From assembly GCA_021805805.1 (NCBI GenBank), contig JAJZEB010000001.1, positions 32,000 to 95,999 of the forward strand: a stretch of 64,000 bases of DNA, written 5' to 3'. The notes under the pieces were generated by a model. It ran no database searches and was not told where the DNA came from. It saw only the letters and a list, made by a program, of their open reading frames with translations. Source of the stretch: Pseudomonadota bacterium (GTDB lineage: Bacteria > Pseudomonadota > Gammaproteobacteria > Burkholderiales > Burkholderiaceae_C). Shown here in pieces: positions 17,913-26,400 of the stretch. The position numbers and the translations under genes were made by a program. Each line of letters begins with the position of its first letter. The stretch's first letter is position 1.

Positions 17913-19817
17913 ATGCCGTCCGATCCTGCCATCGACCCGCGTCCGCGTATCGTCGCGGTCGGCTTTCATCGCCTGAAGCAATTGCTGCGCGAGGTCGCGC
18001 CCGAGTACGCCGCGCGCGCCCGCGTCGACGTGCTCGATCGCGGCTTCGAGGAAGCGCTGGCCGAAATCGAGGCCCAGCGCCCGCAGCGACCGATCGACGT
18101 TCTGGTCGCCGCTGGGCTGCACGGTGATTACCTGCGCAGCCACATCGATTTGCCGGTGGTGATGGTCAAGGTCGGAGGCTATGACCTGATGCTCGCGCTG
18201 GCCCAGGCGCGTGCGCTGAGCAGCCGCATCGCGCTGGTCACCTTCGGCAAAGTGCGCGCCGAAGTCGAGCAGTTCAGCCGATTGTTCGGCCTGGACATCG
18301 TGCAGCGAAGCTACCAGAGCGAGGAACAAGCCGGCGCCTGCGTCGACGAACTGCGCGCCGCGGGCACCGAAGTCGTCGTGGCGCCGGGGCTGGTCGCCGA
18401 TCTGGCCGAAGCCGCCGGAATGACCGGGCTGCTGCTGTATTCCCCCGACGCGGTGCGCCAGGCAATCGACGACGCGATCGAAGTCGCGCGCACCGCGCGC
18501 ATCGCCACCGCCAAGCGCGAGCGGCTCAATGCCATCATCGCGCAACTGCGCGACGGCGTGGTCGCGGTCGACGTCGACGAGCGCATCGAAGCCCTGAACC
18601 CGCCGGTCGAGCGACTTCTCGGCTTGCCGCGTGCGCAACTGCTCGGCCGTCGGCTCGGCGAAGTCGCTCCCGAGCTGTCGCTGCAACGCACGCTGCGCGA
18701 CGGCGTCGATGAAACCGACGAGGTCGCGCGCCTGCACGGACGCACGGTGGTTCTGAGCCGGCGCGGAATCCACGAGCGCGGAGTGACCACCGGCGCGGTG
18801 CTGACCTGCCAGGACCCGGCGTCGATCCAGCGCGCCGAACGCAACCTGCGCGCACGCGCCACCGCGCGCGGCGCGCGCTGGAGGCTCGACGACATCGTCG
18901 GCGACAGCGCGCCGATGCGCGAAGCACGAAGACTGGCTGCGCGCTACGCGCGCTCCGAGGCCACAGTGCTGATCGTCGGTGAGAGCGGTACCGGCAAGGA
19001 ACTGTTCGCGCAGGGGCTGCACGCCGCCAGCCGGCGCGCGCACCAGCCGTTCGTCGCGGTCAACTGCGCGGCGTTCCCGGAAGCGCTGCTGGAAAGCGAG
19101 CTGTTCGGCTACGACGAAGGCGCGTTCACCGGCGCGCGCAAAGCCGGCAAAGTCGGATTGTTCGAGGCCGCGCATCACGGCACCATCTTCCTCGACGAAA
19201 TCGGCGAAATGCCGGTGTCGCTGCAGACCCGGCTGCTGCGGGTTTTGCAGGAGCGCGAAATCCTGCGCGTCGGAGCCACCGAGCCGACTCCGATCGACGT
19301 GCGGGTCGTCGCAGCGACCCATCGTGCGCTGGACGAGCGAATCGCAGTCGGAGCGTTCCGCCGCGATCTCTACTACCGGCTGAACATCCTGCGCCTGCAG
19401 CTCGTGCCGCTGCGCGAACGCCTCGACGACCTGCCAGCGCTGGCCGCGCACCTGTTCGACAAACTCGCCATGCGCGCGGCAGGCGCGCCTGCCGCGCTGC
19501 TCGACGCTCTGCTCGCGCGCGCGCAGGGCTACGCCTGGCCGGGCAATGTGCGCGAGCTGGAGAACATGATCGAGCGCGTGGTCGGTGCCGGCGAGGCCAG
19601 CGCCGCGCTGCTGCCCGAGCTCGGCGCCGCGCACCTGCCGCAATCGGCGGACACCGCCGACGCGGCGCCGCTGGCCGCCCGGCGCGCCGCCAGCGAGCGC
19701 GCCACCATTTTGCGCGTGCTGGCCGAGTGCGGCGGTGACCGCGCCGCGGCGTGCGCGGCGCTGGGAATCGGCCGCACCACCCTGTGGCGCAAACTGCGCG
19801 CCGCGGACGGGAGTTGA
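17913..19817 (+). CDS. prpR: PrpR-type sigma-54-dependent activator
   Basis: A 634-aa enhancer-binding protein. The PrpR N-terminal sensory domain spans ~10-190 ([45 protein letters not shown]) and a PAS-like region ~200-300. The AAA+ domain has Walker A GESGTGKE (356-363) and the sigma-54 contact loop GAFTGA (403-408). A Fis-type helix-turn-helix closes the protein ([20 protein letters not shown]). PrpR senses 2-methylcitrate and activates propionate catabolism with sigma-54. No prpBCD gene lies beside it here, so its targets are elsewhere or different. It converges on the secreted-protein cluster. Confidence 0.87.
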   Translation: MPSDPAIDPRPRIVAVGFHRLKQLLREVAPEYAARARVDVLDRGFEEALAEIEAQRPQRPIDVLVAAGLHGDYLRSHIDLPVVMVKVGGYDLMLALAQARALSSRIALVTFGKVRAEVEQFSRLFGLDIVQRSYQSEEQAGACVDELRAAGTEVVVAPGLVADLAEAAGMTGLLLYSPDAVRQAIDDAIEVARTARIATAKRERLNAIIAQLRDGVVAVDVDERIEALNPPVERLLGLPRAQLLGRRLGEVAPELSLQRTLRDGVDETDEVARLHGRTVVLSRRGIHERGVTTGAVLTCQDPASIQRAERNLRARATARGARWRLDDIVGDSAPMREARRLAARYARSEATVLIVGESGTGKELFAQGLHAASRRAHQPFVAVNCAAFPEALLESELFGYDEGAFTGARKAGKVGLFEAAHHGTIFLDEIGEMPVSLQTRLLRVLQEREILRVGATEPTPIDVRVVAATHRALDERIAVGAFRRDLYYRLNILRLQLVPLRERLDDLPALAAHLFDKLAMRAAGAPAALLDALLARAQGYAWPGNVRELENMIERVVGAGEASAALLPELGAAHLPQSADTADAAPLAARRAASERATILRVLAECGGDRAAACAALGIGRTTLWRKLRAADGS

Positions 19818-19850
19818 GCGCGGCTTCGGAGCGGCCGTGCGCCGCGCTCA
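19816..19850. repeat. 35-bp palindromic repeat, copy 1
   Basis: This copy forms a 10-bp stem with the preceding base (tgagcgcggc / gccgcgctca) and contains the prpR stop codon in its left arm. An identical copy lies 42 bp downstream at 19893-19927. It is REP-like and probably acts as a terminator. Confidence 0.8.
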
Positions 19851-19892
19851 CGTGACGGCCCCCAGGCGCTGCGCGCCACCCCCCGAGGGGGC

Positions 19893-19927
19893 GAGCGCGG
19901 CTTCGGAGCGGCCGTGCGCCGCGCTCA
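19893..19927. repeat. 35-bp palindromic repeat, copy 2
   Basis: Identical to 19816-19850. Its right arm supplies the stop codon of the leftward gene at 19925-20551. Between the copies is a cccccgaggggg palindrome. The whole block fits a bidirectional terminator built from a REP-like element. Confidence 0.8.
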
Positions 19928-20551
19928 GTCGTGCTCGTGCATCGCAGGCGGTTCGTCGACTTCGGCGGGCTGCGGCGGCTGCGGCGGCGCCTGTTGCAGT
20001 GCCGGAGGCTCCACCAGCGCCATCGGCAATACCCGCACGTAACGCGCCTTGGCGGCCTTGTACGCCGCGTTCCCGAGCAGCGGATCGATCGGCACGCGAA
20101 AGCCGTAGCCCCACAGCGCCGGAATCGGAGCGCCACGCTGGCCGCCGGCAAGCCGTGGACGCAGCAACTGCACGAACAGCTTCAGCGGCCTGTCGGCCGT
20201 CGGGTGCACCGCGTCGCCGTGCAGCGTGCGCCAGAACGCGTCGTCGGCGTCGATGATGCGGACGTAATGCGCCCAGTGGCTCTGCGGATCGGCTGCGTAC
20301 ATGCAGTCGACGCGAAGCGCCTGCAGCCTGGCACCGGGCACATGCGCGGCCCACGCCAGCTGCAGCGCGCTTGGCTGCGCCGACAGCGGAGTCGGCTCCA
20401 GCAGCGCGCGCAGCGCGCCGCCGGCAATGCTTCCCGAAACGGAGCAGCGCAACAGGTACGGCGCGCCGACTGCGGCGATGGTGCTGCGCACGTCGTGGCC
20501 GTGGGCCAGGCCGCACAGGCAAGCGGTGACCGCTGCCAGCAATCGATGCAT
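19925..20551 (-). CDS. Secreted protein of unknown function, family B copy 2
   Basis: A 208-aa protein with a signal peptide (MHRLLAAVTACLCGLAHG). Mature features: RSTIAAVGAPYLLRCSVSG (Cys36), LRVDCMYAADP (Cys83), DDAFWR (103-108), PALWGYGFRVP and KARYVRV, then a Pro/Glu/Asp-rich tail ending in HEHD. It is a clear paralogue of the gene at 21159-21773. More distantly it shares the FW motif with the two A-type proteins. A strong ribosome-binding site (aaggag) precedes it. I recognise no known family. Confidence 0.75.
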   Translation of the reverse strand: MHRLLAAVTACLCGLAHGHDVRSTIAAVGAPYLLRCSVSGSIAGGALRALLEPTPLSAQPSALQLAWAAHVPGARLQALRVDCMYAADPQSHWAHYVRIIDADDAFWRTLHGDAVHPTADRPLKLFVQLLRPRLAGGQRGAPIPALWGYGFRVPIDPLLGNAAYKAAKARYVRVLPMALVEPPALQQAPPQPPQPAEVDEPPAMHEHD

Positions 20552-20596
20552 TGTTCACTCCTTCTGGAGCGCGCCGGAACCCGGCGCGCGGAGGTT

Positions 20597-21169
20597 TCAA
20601 GGACCGGGGATGACCGGCAACGGTTCGATGACGCGGAACTTCCCCCTGCCGTTGCCGAGCCAGCACGACCCGCGCAATGCGAACCCATCGTCGACGCCGT
20701 CGGGTGCAAGGCGCATGATGTGCAAGGTCAGCCTGCTTCCCGGATCGGGAGGGCAATGCTGCGCGTGACCGTTCCACGTGTCCCAGAACGGATCGTTGCG
20801 ATCGAGCGTGGCACGCACGGTGTAGCGTTGCGCGCCGGCACCGCCGCGGCATTGCAGCACGGCTTCGACGAACGACGCGCCGACGCTGGACACTCCGACG
20901 CCTCCGGTCTGCCACAGCATCCACGGCAGACTGTGCAAATGCTGTCCCGCGAACATCGGCCACCAGTCGTCGATCAGCATGACGGTGAAGTCGACCCCGG
21001 CCGAAGCGCGAAAGCGTCCTTGCACCGAGCACGACAACTGCTCGTCGGTGTCGTTGCGCAGCACCAGTTCGAGCGCTGCGACCGGAGTCGCCGCGAGCAG
21101 CCCCGCGGCGAGCAGCGCGAGTGCTGCGGCGCGCCGCACCGCGGTGCGGCCTGGCGCATCAGTCCACAT
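20597..21169 (-). CDS. Secreted protein of unknown function, family A copy 2
   Basis: A 190-aa protein with an N-terminal signal segment (ALALLAAGLLAATPVAALE). The mature part has four cysteines (47, 107, 139, 169) at positions matching those of the paralogue at 21811-22404. Shared motifs are LVLRNDTDEQLSC, NDPFW (125-129) and FALRGSC. Its start overlaps the upstream B gene by 11 bp, indicating translational coupling. The longer frame to 21250 is rejected because it overlaps the coding end of that gene. Probably a periplasmic or secreted beta-rich protein with two disulfides (inference). Confidence 0.72.
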   Translation of the reverse strand: MWTDAPGRTAVRRAAALALLAAGLLAATPVAALELVLRNDTDEQLSCSVQGRFRASAGVDFTVMLIDDWWPMFAGQHLHSLPWMLWQTGGVGVSSVGASFVEAVLQCRGGAGAQRYTVRATLDRNDPFWDTWNGHAQHCPPDPGSRLTLHIMRLAPDGVDDGFALRGSCWLGNGRGKFRVIEPLPVIPGP

Positions 21170-21773
21170 CGCCGACCTCCGGCACGTCGGCGGCTTCGCC
21201 CGGATGCGGCAAGCCGCCTCCGGCGTGCAGCAGTGGCTGCACATACACATAGCGCGCCTTGTTGCCGATCCAGTAGGCCGAGTGAATCGACCGCCGCAGC
21301 GGTTCGCGGTAGGTGTAGCCCCACAGCGCCGGGTACAGATCGCCGAAGCCGTCGGCGCCGGCCTGCGGCTGCAGGCTCATCGGCTGCACCGCCAGACGCA
21401 GCGGCCGACTCGCCGCCGGGTGCAGAGCAACGCCGTCGACGGTGCGCCAGAACGGGTCGTCGGCGCCGATGACGCGGATGTAGCGCGCCGGCGCGCTCTG
21501 CGGATCGGGCGCGAACAGGCAGTCGACACGCAGGCTGCGCAGCGTCTGCCCGGGCAGGTGCGCATCCCAGGCAATGGCCAACGGCCGCGGCTGGGTTCCC
21601 AGCGACGTGGCGGGAAGCAGCAGCTGCAGCGGGCCGTCGTCGACGGCGCCGCGAACTTCGCAACGCATCAGGTGCGGCGCACCGACGGCTTCGATGGTGC
21701 TGCGCGGATCGAGCGCGTGGGCCTGGCTGGCCAGGCTCGCGGCGAGCAGCGCGATGCAACGGGTGTAGGGCAT
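21159..21773 (-). CDS. Secreted protein of unknown function, family B copy 1
   Basis: A 204-aa protein with a signal peptide (MPYTRCIALLAASLASQAHA). It aligns with the 19925-20551 product: RSTIEAVGAPHLMRCEVRG (Cys38), LRVDCLFAPDP (Cys85), ADDPFWR (104-110), PALWGYTYREP and KARYVYV. It lies 37 bp downstream of the first A gene and overlaps the second A gene. Function is unknown. Confidence 0.75.
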   Translation of the reverse strand: MPYTRCIALLAASLASQAHALDPRSTIEAVGAPHLMRCEVRGAVDDGPLQLLLPATSLGTQPRPLAIAWDAHLPGQTLRSLRVDCLFAPDPQSAPARYIRVIGADDPFWRTVDGVALHPAASRPLRLAVQPMSLQPQAGADGFGDLYPALWGYTYREPLRRSIHSAYWIGNKARYVYVQPLLHAGGGLPHPGEAADVPEVGDVD

Positions 21774-21810
21774 GGTTGAATCCTTCGCGACGCAGAAGCG
21801 ATGGCCGCGC

Positions 21811-22404
21811 TCAATGCGCCGCCTCGACCGGCAGCGGGACGATGACGCGGTACGCGCTCATCCAGCCAGCCGGACTCAGGCAGCTGCCGCGCAACACGAA
21901 ACCGGGCAGCGACGCCACCGGCGCAGGCCTGAACGCCTCGCCGGGGGCGACGAAGCGCGCGATCTCGAGCTTGAGCGTCGCGCCCGGCTCGGGCCGGCAA
22001 GCGGGCTGCCCCGGCGCCTCGATCTGCCAGAACGCGCTGTCGTGCGCAAGCAGCTTGCGCAGCACGAACGCGCCCGGCGCCTGCCAGCCCTGGCACCACA
22101 GCTCGGCATCGAGGAAACGCGGCGTGCCGTAGCCCGGCAGATCCCAGTTCAGCCACGCCGCCAGCGGCAGGCTCGGCGTGCGCTGACCGGCGTACAGCAG
22201 CACCCGCTTGACCAGCGGCACCGCGAACTGCGAACCGTCGGCGCGCGCGTAATGGGCGTCGATCTGGCAATGCAATGCGGTGTCGGTGCTGTTGCGCAGC
22301 ATCAGCTCGGCACACGCAGGAGGCGCGCACAGCGCGCCGGCGACCAAGGCGGCAGCACTTTGAAGTGCGCCGGGACGCGACCGCGGGGGTGGATTGGACG
22401 GCAT
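21811..22404 (-). CDS. Secreted protein of unknown function, family A copy 1
   Basis: A 197-aa protein with a signal peptide (about residues 1-32, ending ACA). It aligns with the 20597-21169 product over its mature length: LMLRNSTDTALHC (Cys46), LDAELWC (Cys104), DSAFW (122-126), Cys136 and FVLRGSC (Cys175). It is the first gene of a four-gene leftward cluster A-B-A-B. A hairpin at 22436-22454 lies in the 113-bp gap from the aldolase gene. No known family is recognised. Confidence 0.75.
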   Translation of the reverse strand: MPSNPPPRSRPGALQSAAALVAGALCAPPACAELMLRNSTDTALHCQIDAHYARADGSQFAVPLVKRVLLYAGQRTPSLPLAAWLNWDLPGYGTPRFLDAELWCQGWQAPGAFVLRKLLAHDSAFWQIEAPGQPACRPEPGATLKLEIARFVAPGEAFRPAPVASLPGFVLRGSCLSPAGWMSAYRVIVPLPVEAAH

Positions 22405-22435
22405 CGGAACTCGGCATTCGACAGCCATCGGTCCC

Positions 22436-22454
22436 GCGTGCCGATGCGGCACGC
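22436..22454. terminator. Stem-loop between aldolase gene and secreted-protein cluster
   Basis: A perfect 7-bp stem (gcgtgcc / ggcacgc) with a 5-nt loop lies downstream of the leftward aldolase gene. Without a T-run it is only a possible terminator. Confidence 0.35.
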
Positions 22455-22517
22455 AGCCAACCGATGTCCGATGCTTCGATGCCCGACGCCGGCGCGAAGT
22501 TCCCGCGCGCCGACGAA

Positions 22518-23273
22518 TCAGCTCGCGTAGTCCGGATCGGTGCGCTCGAGACTGCGCAGCAGCGCCGGCCACGCGATCCCCGCGCCCTGCCCGGCGGTGA
22601 CCGCGCGCGCTGCGGCTGCGGCGCCTTGCAGCACGTCGGCGCCGACCTCGATCAGTTCGACGCCCTGCGCCGCGATCTGGATCTGGCACGCGGTCTCGAG
22701 CAGGTACATCAGCACGAACGCGTCGGCGACCGCGGCGCCGACCGTCAGCAGCCCGTGGTTGCGCAGGATCAGCGCGTTGCGGCTGCCGAGGTCGCGCTGC
22801 AACCGAGGCTGTTCGTCGGCGCGCAACGCGATTCCCTCGTAGTCGTGGTAGCCGAGCTGCGGCAGCACCAGCGTGGCCTGCTGGCTGATCGGAAGCAGCC
22901 CGCGGCGTTGCGCCGACACCGCGACGCCGCAGCGCGTGTGGGTGTGCAGGACGCAGCCGACGTCGGGTCGCGCCGCGTGCACGCAGGCGTGGATCGTGAA
23001 TCCTGCCGGATTGACCGGGAACGGCGACTCGAGAACCTTGTTGCACTCGGCATCGATCTTCAGCAAGCTGCTTGCCGTGATTTCGTCGAAGCCCAGCCCG
23101 TACGGGTTGATCAGAAACTGCTCTGCGGGAAGCCGCGCGCTGATATGGGTGAACACCAGGTCGCTCCAGCCGAAGCGTGCGACCAGCCGGTACGCCGCAG
23201 CCAGCTCGACGCGCAGCGCCCACTCCTGCGGCGAAACCCGCGACTTGACTTCCGGGAAGGTGATTGGATTCAC
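22518..23273 (-). CDS. Class II aldolase/adducin family protein
   Basis: A 251-aa class II aldolase-fold protein. Zinc-binding histidines appear in HTHTRCG (near residue 110) and NHGLLTVG (near 172), with DLVFTHISARLP near residue 38. Members include fuculose-phosphate aldolase-type enzymes and dehydratases, but many such proteins are of unknown substrate. The start is GTG with a clear aaggag six bases upstream. Confidence 0.8.
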   Translation of the reverse strand: MNPITFPEVKSRVSPQEWALRVELAAAYRLVARFGWSDLVFTHISARLPAEQFLINPYGLGFDEITASSLLKIDAECNKVLESPFPVNPAGFTIHACVHAARPDVGCVLHTHTRCGVAVSAQRRGLLPISQQATLVLPQLGYHDYEGIALRADEQPRLQRDLGSRNALILRNHGLLTVGAAVADAFVLMYLLETACQIQIAAQGVELIEVGADVLQGAAAAARAVTAGQGAGIAWPALLRSLERTDPDYAS

Positions 23274-23402
23274 ATCGGTCTCCTTGGCCTGACTCGTCTG
23301 GCTGGTGCCATCCGCGTGACACGTCGCCGCGCCTGCGCAGCATAAGCAGCCGAGCGCGCGACGGCAATTCCGCAGTCGCGCACAGGGCTGGTCAGGCGCG
23401 CG

Positions 23403-26400
23403 TCAGCGCGTCGGCCACTGCGCGTACGGCAGCGGGCGGCCGAACAGGTATCCCTGGAACGTCTCGCACCCGGCCTGCAGCAGCAAGGCACGCTGCGCGT
23501 CGTGCTCGACGCCTTCGGCGACCACCTCCAGGTTCAGCGCGTGCGCCATCGCCAGGACAGCGCGGACGATGGCCCGGTCGTTGACGTCGTCGGCCATGTC
23601 CTCGACGAACGAGCGGTCGATCTTCACTTCGCGCACAGGGAGTCGCTTCAGATAAGCCAGCGACGAATACCCCGTGCCGAAGTCGTCGAGCGAAAAGCTG
23701 ACGCCGTTTGCGATCAGGCGTCGCATCGTCGCCACCGCGTCGTCCATGCGCTCGAGCAGCGCGCCTTCGGTCAGTTCGAGCCGCAGCCGCGACGCATCGG
23801 CGCCGGTGTCGTGCAGCGCGCGCAACACCTCGGCGACGAAATCGTGCCGGTAGAACTGCCGTGCGCTGATGTTCACCGACATCGTTCGCGCCTGCGTGGC
23901 CGGGTCGTCGCTCCACGCCCTCAGCTGCATGCACGCCTCGCGCAGCGCCCAACGGCCCAGGTCGACGATCAGACCGCTGGCCTCGGCGGCGGCGATGAAG
24001 GTTCCGGGCAGCACCAGCGAGCCGTCGGCGCGCTGCCAGCGCAGCAAGGCCTCGGCGCCGACGACGGCGCCGTCGCGATCGACCTGCGGCTGGTAGAAGA
24101 GCATGAACTCGTCGTGTTCGAGGCCGCGCCGGATCGCCGACTGCAGCGCCGCGCGCATCTCCACCGCGGACTGCATGGCCGGGCTGAAATAGCGCACCGC
24201 ATTGCGTCCGGCGTCCTTGGCCTGGTACAGCGCGATGTCGGCCTGCTTGATGCACACTTCGGCCGACACTTCACGACCGCGGAACAGGGTCACGCCGAGG
24301 CTGGCGCTGACGTCGAAAGGCTCGGCGCCGTCAGCGTCGTAGGCCTGCGCCAGCCGCGCGCGGATCGCCTCGGCGATTTGCGCGACCTCGGATTCGGCGG
24401 TCTCGAGGTCACGACCCAGCTCCTCGACCATGACGATGAATTCATCGCCGCCGAGCCGCGCCACGGTATCGGCGACGCGCGCCGCGGCGCACAGGCGCGC
24501 AGCGACCTCGACCAGAAGCCGGTCGCCCGACTCGTGGCCGCGCGTATCGTTGAGTTCCTTGAAATGATCGAGGTCGAGCATGACGATGGCGCCGTACTGC
24601 CCGTTGCGCTCGCTGGCGACCAAAGCCTGCCCCAGACGGTCCATCAGCAGGCGCCGGTTCGGCAAGCGGGTCAGCGGGTCGTAGTAGGCCAGCTCGCGGA
24701 TCTGTTCCTCGGCTCGTCGCTGCTCGGTGATGTCGCGCACCGTGACCCGCCGCCCCATGTAGCGCCCGGCGTCGTCGAACACCGCGCGGCAGAAATGGCT
24801 GACCCAGCGCCGCTCTCCGTTGCGGCGGACGATGCGCAGGTTCAGTTCGCTGGAGCCGGATTCCTGCGCGTGGATGAAACGCTGCACATGCGCAGCCCAG
24901 GCCTGGGCGTCGGCGGGATCGACGATCAGGTCGAGCAGGCCCGGATTGGCCGTGACCTCGTCGGCGGTGTAACCGGTGACGCGCTCGACCGACGGGCTGA
25001 CGTAGATCGGCCTGCCGTCGGGCCCGATCCAGTACTCGAGGTTGTAGGTCCAGTCGATCATCGTGTGCAGCATCGCCTCGCTCTTCTTCAGCTCGGCAAG
25101 CATTTCCTTGCGCTGCGTGATGTTGCTGTTGACCTCGACGATGGCCTGCGGCTGCTGTCCAGACGGCCGATACAGCGTCCAGCGGCTCTCGACGACGATC
25201 TGCTTCCCGTCGCGAGTCCTGTGCACGAGTTCGCCGCGCCAGCTTCCGGCTTCGACCAACGCCTCGCGAATGGTTCCGAGCGCGGCCGGGAACCGGGTCT
25301 GCAGCAGGTCGTGCGAGACGCGGCCGAGCGCCTGCTCCTCGCTCCAGCCGTACAGTTCCTCGGCCCCGGAGTTCCAGAAAATGATGTGGTCGTCGAGGTC
25401 GCGGCCGATCACCGGAGCTGCGCGCGCGAGCAGGTCCGCCTGCCACTGCAGGCGCTGCGCACGCTCGGCGATGTCGTGCTGCGACTGCTTGAGCTGAGAA
25501 ATGTCGGCGAACGTCAGCACCACGCCCTCGATCTCATCGCGCGCGTTGCGGTACGGCAATGTGCGCTGCAGATACCAGCGCTGTTCGCCGGCGCTGATTT
25601 CGCGCACCGGAACGCTGTCGCCGGCAAGCACGGCCATGCAATCGGCGTGCAACTGCGCGCCTTCGAACAGCAGCACGATGTCCTGCAGCGCGCGGCCCAG
25701 GTCGGCGTTGCTGATGCGCATGAGCTGTGCGCATGCCGGAGTGAAGCGCCGCACCCGACATTGCCGGTCGAGCAGGACCTTGGGCATCAAAGCGGCTTCG
25801 AGCAGATTTTTCAGGTCGGAATTCAGCGCCTCGACCTCGACGATCTTCGCATCGAGCGCCGCGTTGGTCGTCAGCAGTTCCTCGTTCAGCGACTGCAGTT
25901 CCTCCTTGGAGCTTTCGAGCTCCTCGTTGGTCGACTGCAGCTCCTCGTTCATCGCCAGCACTTCCTCGTTCGCCGCGCGCATCTCCTCGCCCGAAGCGCG
26001 TGCCTGCTCGATGGTGCGCGTGAGGTCGTCGCGCGTGGCCTGCAGCTCCTGGTTGAGCTGCTCGAGCGCCCAGCGGCTCGAATTGGCGTCGGGCGTCATG
26101 GTGATCGCCTCGTCGTGCGCCAGGCCGCTGAACGCGACCGCGAGCATCCAGGCCCGCTCCGGGCTTTCGAACGGATTGACCTCGATGCGCACCCCGGCCG
26201 CGGACGCCGCTTCGCCGCCGTCGGCGCGCACGTTGACGACCCGGCGCTGGCGCATGCGCCGGGCGTCGAGCATCGCCAGGCGCAGCGCCATGACGTAATC
26301 GGCGCGAACCACCTCGAACAGGTCGCGCGACGGCCTGCCGCTGGGGAAACGCAGGTACGGCGACAGATCGCCGGTCATGTAGGTGATCTGGCCCTTGGCG

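Noticed and set aside
17913..22404. Sigma-54 promoter (-24/-12) linking the PrpR-type regulator to the secreted-protein cluster
   Set aside because: No convincing GG-N10-GC element with a TTGCA-type core was found upstream of 22404.
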